The translations under genes were made by a program, and so were the position numbers. This document shows, piece after piece, positions 1 through 6,783 of a DNA stretch of 12,439 nucleotides. Under the pieces are notes generated by a model. That model made no database searches and was not told where the DNA came from. It worked only from the letters and a program-made list of their open reading frames with translations. The stretch is taken from the NCBI GenBank assembly GCA_007129775.1, contig SKUV01000285.1, positions 1 to 12,439 of the forward strand. Reading direction: 5' to 3'. Every line of letters starts with the position of its first letter. Position 1 is the first letter of the stretch. The stretch comes from Paracoccaceae bacterium. GTDB taxonomy: Bacteria > Pseudomonadota > Alphaproteobacteria > Rhodobacterales > Rhodobacteraceae.

Positions 1-47
1 AGCTCGGCATGGAGCGCGGCCAGCGGCAACCTGTGCAGTTCGCGCAT
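1..47 (-). CDS. gcvT: Aminomethyltransferase (glycine cleavage T protein), N-terminal fragment cut by the left edge
   Basis: Only the first 15 codons and part of the next are inside the window, reading MRELHRLPLAALHAE. The pattern LHxLPLxxLHxEL is how GcvT proteins begin. The start ATG (47-45) follows a clear GGAGG ribosome site with about 5 bases between, and no better start is visible. GcvT uses tetrahydrofolate to take the methylene group from the lipoylated H protein in glycine cleavage, releasing ammonia in the cytoplasm. The strongest support is the upstream neighbour: a tandem glycine riboswitch on the same strand, 78 bases before the start codon, a control element typical of gcv operons. 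The rest of gcvT and any gcvH or gcvP would lie left of the window. Few residues are visible, so the name depends largely on the riboswitch context. Confidence 0.85.
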   Translation of the reverse strand, partial: MRELHRLPLAALHAE

Positions 48-125
48 CGCGCCCTCCGTTCTTCGCCGTGGGCATGGCCGCGGCACCCGGCACGGCGCTG
101 GCTGCGCCGCACATCCGAATGCCCC

Positions 126-284
126 CTCTGTCCTTGCGCCTGAGATCGTTATCCCTTCGGCGGGCGCTGCGGCGCCACTCTCCAGAGTCGTCTTGCGGAC
201 CGGTCCCTTGCGCCTGAGAGTTTACCGGGGCGGTTGCTCCTTCGGCACCGCGCGCGCTGGCGCGGATTCTCCCGTGTCCTGTCC
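126..284 (-). promoter_or_regulatory. Tandem glycine riboswitch (two aptamers) in the gcvT leader
   Basis: Read on the minus strand, both aptamers carry the conserved glycine-riboswitch core. Aptamer 1 (about 284-197) has GCCGAAGGAGCAACCG (246-231) followed by CUCUCAGGCGCAAGGGACCG (220-201). Aptamer 2 (about 187-126) has CUCUGGAGAG (187-178), GCCGAAGGGAUAACG (161-147) and CUCAGGCGCAAGGACAGAG (144-126). The aptamer 2 closing stem is visible as CUCUG (187-183) with CAGAG (130-126). GGAC near 284-276 can pair with GUCC (200-197) to close aptamer 1. The short linker between aptamers is typical of the tandem form. Known members switch glycine cleavage genes on when glycine is abundant, which fits gcvT downstream. 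The expression platform must lie in 48-125, where a small hairpin CGGCGC/GCGCCG (93-98 with 104-109) is visible. No U-tract terminator is seen, so control at translation initiation is more likely. That last point is inference. Confidence 0.93.
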
Positions 285-286
285 TT

Positions 287-316
287 GCGATAGCCCATCG
301 GCCCGGGCGCTTGCAA
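287..316 (-). promoter_or_regulatory. Candidate sigma-70 promoter for the glycine riboswitch/gcv transcript
   Basis: On the minus strand TTGCAA (316-311) and TATCGC (292-287) are separated by 18 bases. Transcription would begin near 281-279, right at the first bases of aptamer 1, which is where a riboswitch transcript should start. The match to consensus is only moderate, so position is the main argument. Confidence 0.4.
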
Positions 317-358
317 GGGGCTTGCGGCGCGCTCCGGCTTTGGGCAAGCATGGCGGGC

Positions 359-925
359 ATGGGCGATGCGTTCTTCTTCGGCTATGGCAGCCTCGTGAAC
401 CGGACGACCCATGGCTATGACGAGGCGTATCGCGCCCGCGTCACCGGCTGGGGGCGTATCTGGATGCAGACCGACCTGCGCGAGGCCGCCTACCTGACCG
501 CGACACCCGCCCCGGGGGTCGAGATCGAGGGGCTTGTCGCCGGCGTGCCGGGCGGCGACTGGGCTGCGCTTGACGAACGCGAACAGGGCTATCTGCGCCA
601 TGCGATCGACGGCGGCGGCCTCGTGCACGAAGCCGGGCGCCCCATCGCCGCACAGATCTACGCCGTGCCGCACCACCGCGCGGTGCCCGGGCAGGCCCGC
701 CCGATCCTGCTGAGCTATCTCGATGTGGTGGTGCAGGGCTATCTGCGCGAATTCGGCGAACAAGGCGCGCGGGGCTTTTTCGCCACCACCGGCGGCTGGG
801 ACACCCCGGTTCTGGACGACCGCGCGGCGCCACGATACCCCCGCCACCGTGACCTGAGCCGCGCCGAGCGTGCCTTCGTCGACGCCGAACTGGCGGCACT
901 GGGCACGACAATCCTGCGGGTCTGA
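359..925 (+). CDS. Gamma-glutamylcyclotransferase-like (GGCT/AIG2-like fold) protein
   Basis: About 188 residues. The N-terminus reads MGDAFFFGYGSLVN, and the FxYGS(L/N) loop at residues 7-12 is the hallmark of the GGCT-like/AIG2/ChaC superfamily, where it binds the glutamyl part of the substrate. A second family feature, LDxxExxY, is present at D72-E75-Y78. E75 is in the position of the catalytic acid. Characterised members release 5-oxoproline from gamma-glutamyl-amines, gamma-glutamyl-amino acids or glutathione; the substrate here cannot be read from sequence. There is no signal peptide or membrane segment, so it should be cytoplasmic. The start is uncertain. ATG 350 lies in frame three codons upstream and neither start has a strong ribosome site; 359 puts the FGYGS loop at the usual distance from the N-terminus. 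The gene is divergent from gcvT and its 5' region overlaps the space needed for the gcv promoter. Confidence 0.75.
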   Translation: MGDAFFFGYGSLVNRTTHGYDEAYRARVTGWGRIWMQTDLREAAYLTATPAPGVEIEGLVAGVPGGDWAALDEREQGYLRHAIDGGGLVHEAGRPIAAQIYAVPHHRAVPGQARPILLSYLDVVVQGYLREFGEQGARGFFATTGGWDTPVLDDRAAPRYPRHRDLSRAERAFVDAELAALGTTILRV

Positions 926-1019
926 GCCTCGGGCCGGGAGGGGCAGCGCCCGTCGCAGCCCCGCGAATACCGGTTGGATGGGCGACCTTTCGCGCGGGCC
1001 GGGAAGTGGTGCGACCGGC

Positions 1020-1048
1020 TTGACACTGCGGCGCGGATCGGTGCCGAT
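1020..1048 (+). promoter_or_regulatory. Candidate promoter of the LysR-type regulator gene
   Basis: A perfect -35 hexamer TTGACA (1020-1025) is followed 17 bases later by GCCGAT (1043-1048), a poor -10 that keeps only the final AT. Transcription would start near 1055, giving a leader of about 47 bases. This agrees with the regulator starting at 1102 rather than at the in-frame ATG at 1057. Confidence 0.4.
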
Positions 1049-1101
1049 GGGCGGCCATGGTCCGCGGGCCGTGGCAAGGTTTCGGCAGGCAGGAACACCG
1101 G

Positions 1102-1995
1102 ATGCGCCTACGCGAGCTTGAGGCCTTTCGCGCCATCCTCGAAACGGGCACCGTCTCGCAGGCGGCGCGCAGTCTGGGGGTCAGCCAGCCCGCTGTCAGC
1201 CGGATGCTCAGCCGCCTCGAAAAGGACATCGGGTTCGAGCTTTTCCACCGGATCAGCGGCCGGCTGGTCGCCACCCGGCCGGCGCTGGCGCTGAGCCGCG
1301 ACGTGCTGGGCACGCTCGAGAATGTCGAGAACCTGCGCAAGATCACCCGCACCCTGCAACAGGGCCGATTCGGAGAGGTCAAGCTCGGCTGCGCACCGAG
1401 CCTCGTGCGGCGGCTGGTACCCGAGGCGCTGGAGCGGTTTCTGCAACAGATGCCCGATACCCGTGTCGTCATCGAGCCGCGCCCCAGCCGTATCGTCGTG
1501 GAACTGCTGAGCAGCCATCAACTGGAACTGGGGCTTCTCTTCCTTCCGATCGACCATCCGGGGCTGGAGGTGACGCCGCTGCGCTCTTTCTCGACCGTGT
1601 GCGTTCTGCCCCGAACCCATCGGCTCGCGACCGAGGCCGCGCTGGCGCCGCAGGATCTGGACGGCGAGCGGCTGATCCTGCTGGCCCGGTCGGACCCTGC
1701 CCGCTTTGCCATCGACCATGCGTTCCGCAACGCCCGCACGGCCCAGAAGATCGCTGCCGAAACGCCCAGCGTCGAACTGGCGGTGACACTGGCGGCGCGC
1801 GGTCTGGGCATCGCCATCGTCAACGAATTGATGGCCCGCGACACCTCGGTTCCAGAAACGGTGATCGTGCCCTTCCGGCCGGAGTTGCGCCACCAGATGG
1901 CGCTGCTGCGCTCCGACAGCCTCGAGGCGAGCGCGGAAGCGATGCATCTGGCCGAATGCCTGACCGATGCGATAGCGGCGATGCCCTGCGGTTGA
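1102..1995 (+). CDS. LysR-type transcriptional regulator
   Basis: 297 residues, the normal size for this family. The N-terminus (MRLRELEAFRAILETG) is followed by a winged helix-turn-helix around residues 17-40, with AARSLGVSQPAVSRMLSRLE as the LysR signature. A linker helix and a two-lobed effector-binding domain (about 90-297) follow. Start 1102 is chosen because it has AGGA eight bases upstream and because family members begin this close to the helix-turn-helix; the ATG at 1057 would add 15 atypical residues. The gene precedes the transporter unit on the same strand, with about 150 bases between that hold repeats and a -10-like box. Control of the transporter genes is therefore the most likely role, with an imported or derived compound as inducer. 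LysR regulators are more often divergent from their targets, so this co-directional layout is slightly unusual. The effector is unknown. Confidence 0.93.
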   Translation: MRLRELEAFRAILETGTVSQAARSLGVSQPAVSRMLSRLEKDIGFELFHRISGRLVATRPALALSRDVLGTLENVENLRKITRTLQQGRFGEVKLGCAPSLVRRLVPEALERFLQQMPDTRVVIEPRPSRIVVELLSSHQLELGLLFLPIDHPGLEVTPLRSFSTVCVLPRTHRLATEAALAPQDLDGERLILLARSDPARFAIDHAFRNARTAQKIAAETPSVELAVTLAARGLGIAIVNELMARDTSVPETVIVPFRPELRHQMALLRSDSLEASAEAMHLAECLTDAIAAMPCG

Positions 1996-2038
1996 ATCCG
2001 ACCGCAGACAGCACCATACCGCGCCTTCACAAATAGCG

Positions 2039-2068
2039 CCCTGTCGCCCGGCCCCCTGTCGCCCGGTC
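2039..2068. repeat. 15-bp-period direct repeat upstream of the transporter operon, candidate regulator site
   Basis: CCCTGTCGCCCGG occurs at 2039-2051 and again at 2054-2066, exactly 15 bases apart. It lies between the LysR gene and the transporter genes, just upstream of a -10-like box. Direct repeats in this place are compatible with an activator site, but a plain 15-bp duplication is equally possible. Confidence 0.5.
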
Positions 2069-2087
2069 ATGGAGTCATGCCGCCGGG

Positions 2088-2110
2088 TAATAGTCTTGTG
2101 CGGGCGCCCG
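2088..2110 (+). promoter_or_regulatory. Candidate activator-dependent promoter and palindrome of the transporter operon
   Basis: TAATAG (2088-2093) is the best -10-like box in the gap. The bases where a -35 should lie (about 2065-2070) match poorly, as is common at promoters needing an activator. Transcription would start near 2100, beside the perfect 10-bp palindrome CGGGCGCCCG (2101-2110), leaving a leader of about 50 bases. Read-through from the LysR gene is also possible, since no clear terminator is seen after 1995. Confidence 0.3.
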
Positions 2111-2148
2111 AAACCCGAAAACCCTGCAATCACAGGAGGACCATCGAC

Positions 2149-3189
2149 TTGGCCCAGAACACCACGGCCCAGCATAGCACGGCGCAGGGCGCCGCGGCGC
2201 CGAGCCCCGCGGAGCCGAGCCCCGCGACTGCGGGCGCGGAGCCCGTGCTGACGGTGCGCGACCTGCAGGTGAGCTATCAGACCGATGACGGCCCGGTTCC
2301 GGCCGTGACCGGTGTCTCGCTCGACCTTGCCGCGGGCGAGACCTACGCGATCGTGGGCGAATCCGGCAGCGGCAAGTCGACCGTCGCGCTTGCGCTGCTG
2401 GCGCTGGCGCCGATTGTCGGCGGCGAGGTGCGCCTTGCCGGGCGCGATCTGGCCGGGCTGAGCCGGCACGAGTTGCGCCGCCTGCGCGGGCGCGAGATCG
2501 CCATGATCTTTCAGGAGCCGATGACCTCGCTCAATCCGGTCCTGACGCTGGGCTATCAGTTGATCGAGACCATTCGCCTGCACCAGCCGCTCGACCGCGC
2601 CGCCGCCCGGGGCCGGGCGATCGAGATGCTGGAAAAGGTCGGCATTTCCGATCCCGCACGGCGGTTGGCCCAGTATCCGCACGAGTTGTCGGGGGGCATG
2701 CGCCAACGTGTGATGATCGCCATGGCGCTGTCGTGCAACCCGCGCGTTCTGGTCGCCGACGAACCGACGACGGCGCTCGATGTGACCGTTCAGGCGCAGA
2801 TCCTGTCGCTGCTGGATGACCTGCGCGCGGAATTCGGCACCGGCGTCGTGCTGATCACCCATGACATCGGCGTCGTGGCCGAAACCGCCGACCGCATCGG
2901 GGTGATGTATGCCGGCCAGTTGATCGAGGAAGCGCCGACAGCCGACCTTTTCGCATCGCCCATGCATCCCTATACGCGCGGGCTGCTCGCCTCGGTTCCG
3001 CGCGTCGATCTGCCGCCCGCCGGCGGGCCGCTGGCGGCGCTGCACGGCACGCCGCCCAAACCCGGAAAGGCCCCGCCCGGCTGCCCCTTCCGCCCCCGCT
3101 GCGGCGAGGCGATGGACGTCTGTTCGACCATGCCGCCCCTGACCCGGCAAGGGCTCCGTTCCGTGCGGTGCTGGCTCCATGACCGCTGA
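2149..3189 (+). CDS. Dipeptide/oligopeptide ABC transporter ATP-binding protein (DppD/OppD type)
   Basis: 346 residues from a TTG start. The start is set by a perfect AGGAGG (2134-2139) nine bases upstream; the in-frame ATG at 2077 has no usable ribosome site. Motifs in order: Walker A GESGSGKST (70-78), Q-loop in MIFQEPMTSLNP, signature LSGGM (180-184), Walker B ending in D204-E205, and switch histidine H238. The C-terminal oligopeptide-type extension has four cysteines in the CPFRPRC...C...C pattern typical of DppD/OppD ATPases. In one characterised DppD these cysteines bind an iron-sulfur cluster. It should pair with the second ATPase at the inner face of the membrane and power import. Odd feature: residues 14-32 form an Ala/Pro-rich low-complexity extension before the ABC fold, containing a 15-bp duplication. 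The end overlaps the next gene by 11 bases, implying translational coupling. Confidence 0.95.
   Translation: MAQNTTAQHSTAQGAAAPSPAEPSPATAGAEPVLTVRDLQVSYQTDDGPVPAVTGVSLDLAAGETYAIVGESGSGKSTVALALLALAPIVGGEVRLAGRDLAGLSRHELRRLRGREIAMIFQEPMTSLNPVLTLGYQLIETIRLHQPLDRAAARGRAIEMLEKVGISDPARRLAQYPHELSGGMRQRVMIAMALSCNPRVLVADEPTTALDVTVQAQILSLLDDLRAEFGTGVVLITHDIGVVAETADRIGVMYAGQLIEEAPTADLFASPMHPYTRGLLASVPRVDLPPAGGPLAALHGTPPKPGKAPPGCPFRPRCGEAMDVCSTMPPLTRQGLRSVRCWLHDR
2199..2226 (+). repeat. Short in-frame 15-bp duplication in the N-terminal extension of the first ATPase
   Basis: GCCGAGCCCCGCG occurs at 2199-2211 and 2214-2226, a period of 15 bases or five codons. It encodes two copies of a PSPA(E/T)-like segment in the disordered Ala/Pro-rich N-terminus. 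The period keeps the reading frame. Confidence 0.6.
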
Positions 3190-4204
3190 GAACGCCTCTC
3201 CCCTGCTGCAGGTCGAGGGCCTGAGCCAGCGCTTCGCCGTGGAGCGTGACGTTTTCGGACGCCCCTCGCAATGGCTGGAGGCTGTGGACCGGGTCAGCCT
3301 CGATCTTCGGCGCGGCGAGACGCTGGGAATCGTCGGTGAATCGGGCTGCGGAAAATCGACGCTCGCGCGCTCGATCCTGCGTCTGACGCCGCCGTCGGCC
3401 GGGCGCGTGGTGTTCGATGGCGTCGATCTGGCGACAGCGGATGCGGCCACGCTGCGCCGGATGCGCGCGCGGATGCAGATCGTCATGCAGGACCCGTTCA
3501 GCGCGCTGAACCCGCGCCGCACGGTGGGCGCCAGTATCGGCGACGGGCTGAGCGGGCCCGGGCGGCGCGCACGGGTGCGCGAACTTCTGGAAAAGGTGGG
3601 GCTTTCGCCCGAAGACGCGCGGCGCTTTCCCAACGAGTTTTCCGGCGGCCAGCGCCAGCGCATCTGCATCGCCCGCGCCCTCGGCCCCGGGCCCGATCTG
3701 CTGATCGCGGATGAGGCCGTCTCGGCGCTGGATGTGTCGGTTCAGGCGCAGATCCTCAACCTGCTGGCCGGTCTGCGGCAGGATTTCGGGCTCAGCTTTC
3801 TGTTCATCTCGCACAATCTGTCGGTGGTCCGCGCCTTCTGCGACCGCATCGCGGTGATGTATCTGGGCCGCATCGTCGAGACCGGCCCGACCGAGGCGAT
3901 CTTCAACGACCCCGTCCATCCCTATACCCGCGCGCTGATTTCGGCCGTGCCGATCCCGGTGCCGGGGCGCCACCGCGCCGCGCGGGCGCAGCTGTTGCCC
4001 GGGGATGTGCCCAGCCCGCTGAACCCGCCCAGCGGTTGCCGATTCCGGACCCGCTGCCCCCATGCCGATGCCGGCTGCGCGGCGACCGCGCCCGCGCTCG
4101 ATCCGGTTGCGGCGGAGCGCCATGTCGCCTGTCTGCGACTGCCCGTGCTGCCCCGCGGCCCGGTCTGGCAGGCGCCCGACACGAAAGAGGCCGCGTCATG
4201 CTGA
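3179..4204 (+). CDS. Dipeptide/oligopeptide ABC transporter ATP-binding protein (DppF/OppF type)
   Basis: 341 residues; second ATPase of the importer, expected to form a heterodimer with the product of the gene before it. Motifs: Walker A GESGCGKST (53-61), Q-loop in IVMQDPFSALNPR, signature FSGGQ (154-158), Walker B ending in D178-E179, then A180, giving DEAVSALD instead of the commoner DEPVSALD, and the switch histidine in FISHNLSVV. All ATPase residues are present, so it should be active. The C-terminal part contains HPYTRALISAVP and a cysteine-bearing GCRFRTRC tail, the oligopeptide-transporter ATPase extension. The ATG at 3179 lies inside the end of the upstream gene (11-base overlap), and its stop overlaps the start of the permease by 7 bases. 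The three genes are thus almost certainly co-translated. The specific substrate is unknown. Confidence 0.95.
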   Translation: MTAENASPLLQVEGLSQRFAVERDVFGRPSQWLEAVDRVSLDLRRGETLGIVGESGCGKSTLARSILRLTPPSAGRVVFDGVDLATADAATLRRMRARMQIVMQDPFSALNPRRTVGASIGDGLSGPGRRARVRELLEKVGLSPEDARRFPNEFSGGQRQRICIARALGPGPDLLIADEAVSALDVSVQAQILNLLAGLRQDFGLSFLFISHNLSVVRAFCDRIAVMYLGRIVETGPTEAIFNDPVHPYTRALISAVPIPVPGRHRAARAQLLPGDVPSPLNPPSGCRFRTRCPHADAGCAATAPALDPVAAERHVACLRLPVLPRGPVWQAPDTKEAASC

Positions 4205-5142
4205 AATTCGTCCTTCGCCGCCTTCTGCAACTGATCCCGGTGCTGTTCATCCTGTCGGTGCTGGTCTTTTCGCTGGTCCATCTGGTGCCCGGCAGCCCGA
4301 TCGACGTGCTGATGGGCGACATACGCGACCCGGTGGTCGAGGCGGCGCTGATCGCCCGCTACGGGCTCGATCAGCCGCTGCCGGTGCAATACTGGAGATG
4401 GCTCACCAATCTGCTCCAGGGCGATTTCGGCACCTCGATCTATTCGCGCGAGCCGATCCTGCATATGATCCTCGCGCGGTTTCCGAACACGCTGCTTCTG
4501 GCCTTCGCCAGTGCCGTGGTCGCGCTGGTGATCAGCCTGCCGGCGGGCATCATCGCCGCGCTCTACCAGAACCGCCTGCCCGACTTCGGCGCCATGGGCA
4601 TCGCGCTGGCCGGCATCTCGATCCCGAATTTCTGGTTCGGCATCCTGCTGGTGCTGCTGTTCTCGCAATACCTCGGCTGGCTGCCCTCGATGGGCTATGT
4701 CAGCCCGGCCGAGGATTTCGGCGCCGCCATGCGCCACCTCATCCTGCCCGCGATCACGCTTGGCACGGCCATGTCCGCCAATCTGACACGGCTGATCCGT
4801 GCAGAGATGATCGAGCAACTCAGTCAGGACTACGTGCGCACCGCCCGCGCCAAGGGGCTGGGCGAGCGGATGATCGTCGGCGTGCATGTGCTCAAGAACG
4901 CCATGATCCCCACCGTCACGATCATCGGCATCCAGTTCGGCGGGCTTCTGGAAGGCGCGGTGCTGACCGAAGTGATCTTCGCATGGCCGGGAATCGGGCG
5001 CCTTGCCGTCGATGCCGTCTACGAACGCGACTACGCGCTGATACAGGGCGTCGTTCTGGTCGCGGCCATTGTCTACGTGCTGATCAATCTGCTGGTCGAC
5101 ATCAGCTACCGCTATCTCGACCCCCGCGTGAAACTCGGCTGA
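4198..5142 (+). CDS. Oligopeptide-type ABC transporter permease (DppB/OppB type)
   Basis: 314 residues, the usual size for DppB-type permeases. The start MLKFVLRRLLQLIPVLFILS is the classical first membrane helix, followed by HLVPGSPID and the segment RYGLDQPLPVQYWRWL seen in this family. About six membrane segments can be read. The cytoplasmic EAA loop that docks on the ATPases lies at about residues 212-238, in YVRTARAKGLGERMI and the following segment. The C-terminus ends DPRVKLG, as in many relatives. The ATG at 4198 overlaps the stop of the upstream ATPase gene by 7 bases. It should form the membrane channel together with the DppC-type permease encoded at 6784, from which it is separated by the binding-protein gene. 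Confidence 0.95.
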   Translation: MLKFVLRRLLQLIPVLFILSVLVFSLVHLVPGSPIDVLMGDIRDPVVEAALIARYGLDQPLPVQYWRWLTNLLQGDFGTSIYSREPILHMILARFPNTLLLAFASAVVALVISLPAGIIAALYQNRLPDFGAMGIALAGISIPNFWFGILLVLLFSQYLGWLPSMGYVSPAEDFGAAMRHLILPAITLGTAMSANLTRLIRAEMIEQLSQDYVRTARAKGLGERMIVGVHVLKNAMIPTVTIIGIQFGGLLEGAVLTEVIFAWPGIGRLAVDAVYERDYALIQGVVLVAAIVYVLINLLVDISYRYLDPRVKLG

Positions 5143-5180
5143 CATCCCGGCAAGTTCAATCCAACCAAGGAGATAAAGAC

Positions 5181-6716
5181 ATGAAAACGACAGGACTGCT
5201 GGCTGCGACCTCGCTGTGCTGGACATTGTCCGCCGGCGCCCTTTTCGCCGACGAGCCGCGCCACGGCGGCACGCTGACCGTGGGCGTCGCCTCGACCTCG
5301 GTCACCAACGGGCTCGACCCGCACATCATCCTCGGTGACAACACGGTCTGGGCCCTGAGCCAGATCGGCGAGGGGCTGCTGCATTTCGACGCCAATATGA
5401 ACATCGTTCCGTGGCTCGCGCACAGCTATTCGATCTCGGATGACGGGCTGGTCTACACGTTCGAGCTGGAACAGGGCGTGCGCTTTCACAATGGCCGCGA
5501 GATGATGGCCGAGGATGTCAAGTTCAGCCTCGAGCGGATCCTCGACCCCGAGACCGGCTCGCGCCGGCGCCAGAACCTCGAGATCATCGACCGCGTGGTG
5601 GTGGTGGATGACTATACCGTCGAGATCCATCTGCAGAGCGCCTTCGCCCCCTTCCTCGCCAACATGGTGGGCGTCTGGGCCGCTGTCATTCCCTCCGAAA
5701 GCGTGAACGCGGACGGCTCGATCACCCATCCGGTCGGCACCGGCCCTTTCCGCTTCAACAATTACGACATGGGTGAAAACCTCACCCTCGACCGCAACGA
5801 CGACTACTGGCGCGACGATGTTCCCTTCATCGACCGCGTGGTGATGACCCCGGTCAGCGACGATGCCGCCCGCATGGTCGCCCTGCGCACCGGTGCGGTG
5901 GACATCGTCACCTCGGTGCCCTCGCAACTGCTGCCGAGCCTGATGGCCAACGAGAACCGTGGCTTCGAACTGATGGTCGCGCCCGGCACCGCATGGCGCA
6001 TGGCCACCATGAACACCACGCGCCCGCCCTTCGATGATGTCCGCGTGCGTCAGGCCGTCGATCTGGCGCTGGACCGCGAAGAGATCATGCTCGCGCGGAC
6101 CTTCGGCTTCGGCCATGTGGACAATCAGGTCTGGGCCGAAGGCCGGTTCTGGCGGATGGACGCGGAACTGCCCCAGCGCGATCTGGACCGCGTGCGCGAG
6201 CTTCTGGAAGAAGCCGGGCACGGCGACGGCGTCGACATCACGATCGAGGCGCGCTCGGTCTTTCTCGACGATGCCCAACTGGTGCAGAGCCAGTTGAACG
6301 AGGCCGGCTTCAACGCCACGATCGCGGTCTCCGACTGGGCCGCGCTGGCAGAACGGATGCGGGCCGGCAACTTCGACATGGTCGTCACCGGCGCCGGCTG
6401 GTATGCCGACCCGGACGGCCGCTATGCGCGCTTCTACATGCCCGGTGGCCCGGCCAACTGGCTCGCCGGCAGCTACAACAACCCCGAGGTGGCGGAGCTT
6501 CTGACCGAAGCGCGGCTCGTCAGCGTCCCCGAAGAGCGCCGCGCGCTCTATCAGCAGGTCTTCGACATCCTGCAGCACGACGTGCCGAACCCGATCCTCT
6601 ACTTCATGCCGATGACGATGGCCTGGAGCCATGACGTCCGCGATTTCCGGACCGACGGGCAAGGCGGCTTCGCGAATGCGGAAACCGGCCTGAAATACGT
6701 CTGGCTGAATCGCTGA
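5181..6716 (+). CDS. Periplasmic solute-binding protein, family 5 (dipeptide/oligopeptide type)
   Basis: 511 residues, normal for this family. AAGGAG lies eight bases before the ATG. Residues 1-23 form a Sec signal peptide (basic start, hydrophobic core, cleavage after LFA before DEP), with no lipobox, so the mature protein should be soluble in the periplasm. Family landmarks are RHGGTLTVGV at the mature N-terminus, AEDVKFSLERILDP from residue 110, VGTGPFRF from 185, and VRQAVDLALDRE further on. It would capture the substrate and deliver it to the permeases. Family 5 includes binders of peptides, nickel, opines, glutathione and sugars, so substrate cannot be assigned by family. Context with a GGT-like hydrolase suggests an amide or peptide-like compound, which is inference. 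The reading frame stays open upstream through the permease gene, but the signal peptide and ribosome site fix the start. Confidence 0.95.
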   Translation: MKTTGLLAATSLCWTLSAGALFADEPRHGGTLTVGVASTSVTNGLDPHIILGDNTVWALSQIGEGLLHFDANMNIVPWLAHSYSISDDGLVYTFELEQGVRFHNGREMMAEDVKFSLERILDPETGSRRRQNLEIIDRVVVVDDYTVEIHLQSAFAPFLANMVGVWAAVIPSESVNADGSITHPVGTGPFRFNNYDMGENLTLDRNDDYWRDDVPFIDRVVMTPVSDDAARMVALRTGAVDIVTSVPSQLLPSLMANENRGFELMVAPGTAWRMATMNTTRPPFDDVRVRQAVDLALDREEIMLARTFGFGHVDNQVWAEGRFWRMDAELPQRDLDRVRELLEEAGHGDGVDITIEARSVFLDDAQLVQSQLNEAGFNATIAVSDWAALAERMRAGNFDMVVTGAGWYADPDGRYARFYMPGGPANWLAGSYNNPEVAELLTEARLVSVPEERRALYQQVFDILQHDVPNPILYFMPMTMAWSHDVRDFRTDGQGGFANAETGLKYVWLNR

Positions 6717-6724
6717 GTGACGCC

Positions 6725-6751
6725 GGCGGGGGCGCCGACAGCGCCCCCGCC
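6725..6751 (+). other. Strong intercistronic hairpin after the solute-binding-protein gene
   Basis: GGCGGGGGCGC (6725-6735) and GCGCCCCCGCC (6741-6751) form a perfect 11-bp GC-rich stem with a five-base loop CGACA. It begins nine bases after the binding-protein stop codon. No T-run follows, so it is not a canonical terminator. Such hairpins often protect the upstream message from 3' exonucleases or cause partial termination, leading to more binding protein than permease. That role is inferred from position. Confidence 0.75.
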
Positions 6752-6783
6752 AACCGCCCACCCCCTGAAAGGATGATCGCCCG

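Noticed and set aside
926..1019. Possible terminator after the cyclotransferase-like gene
   Set aside because: Only short GGGGC/GCCCC pairings are visible, without a stable stem or T-run.
1057..1101. Earlier ATG for the LysR regulator
   Set aside because: It would add 15 residues before the standard MRLRELEAF start, lacks a good ribosome site and coincides with the predicted transcription start.
2077..2148. Earlier ATG for the first transporter ATPase
   Set aside because: Its only purine-rich upstream stretch is two bases from the ATG, whereas TTG 2149 has a perfect AGGAGG at normal distance.
1108..3669. Very long open frame on the minus strand opposite the LysR and ATPase genes
   Set aside because: It lies antisense to genes with clear motifs. 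Its translation is Arg/Gly/His-rich without domains; high GC removes stops from shadow frames. The same applies to minus-strand frames at 3922-5226, 5112-6977, 6604-7674 and 7302-8801.
4062..5180. In-frame upstream extension of the solute-binding protein through the permease gene
   Set aside because: The upstream part has no transporter features and overlaps a real permease. The ATG at 5181 has AAGGAG and starts a signal peptide.
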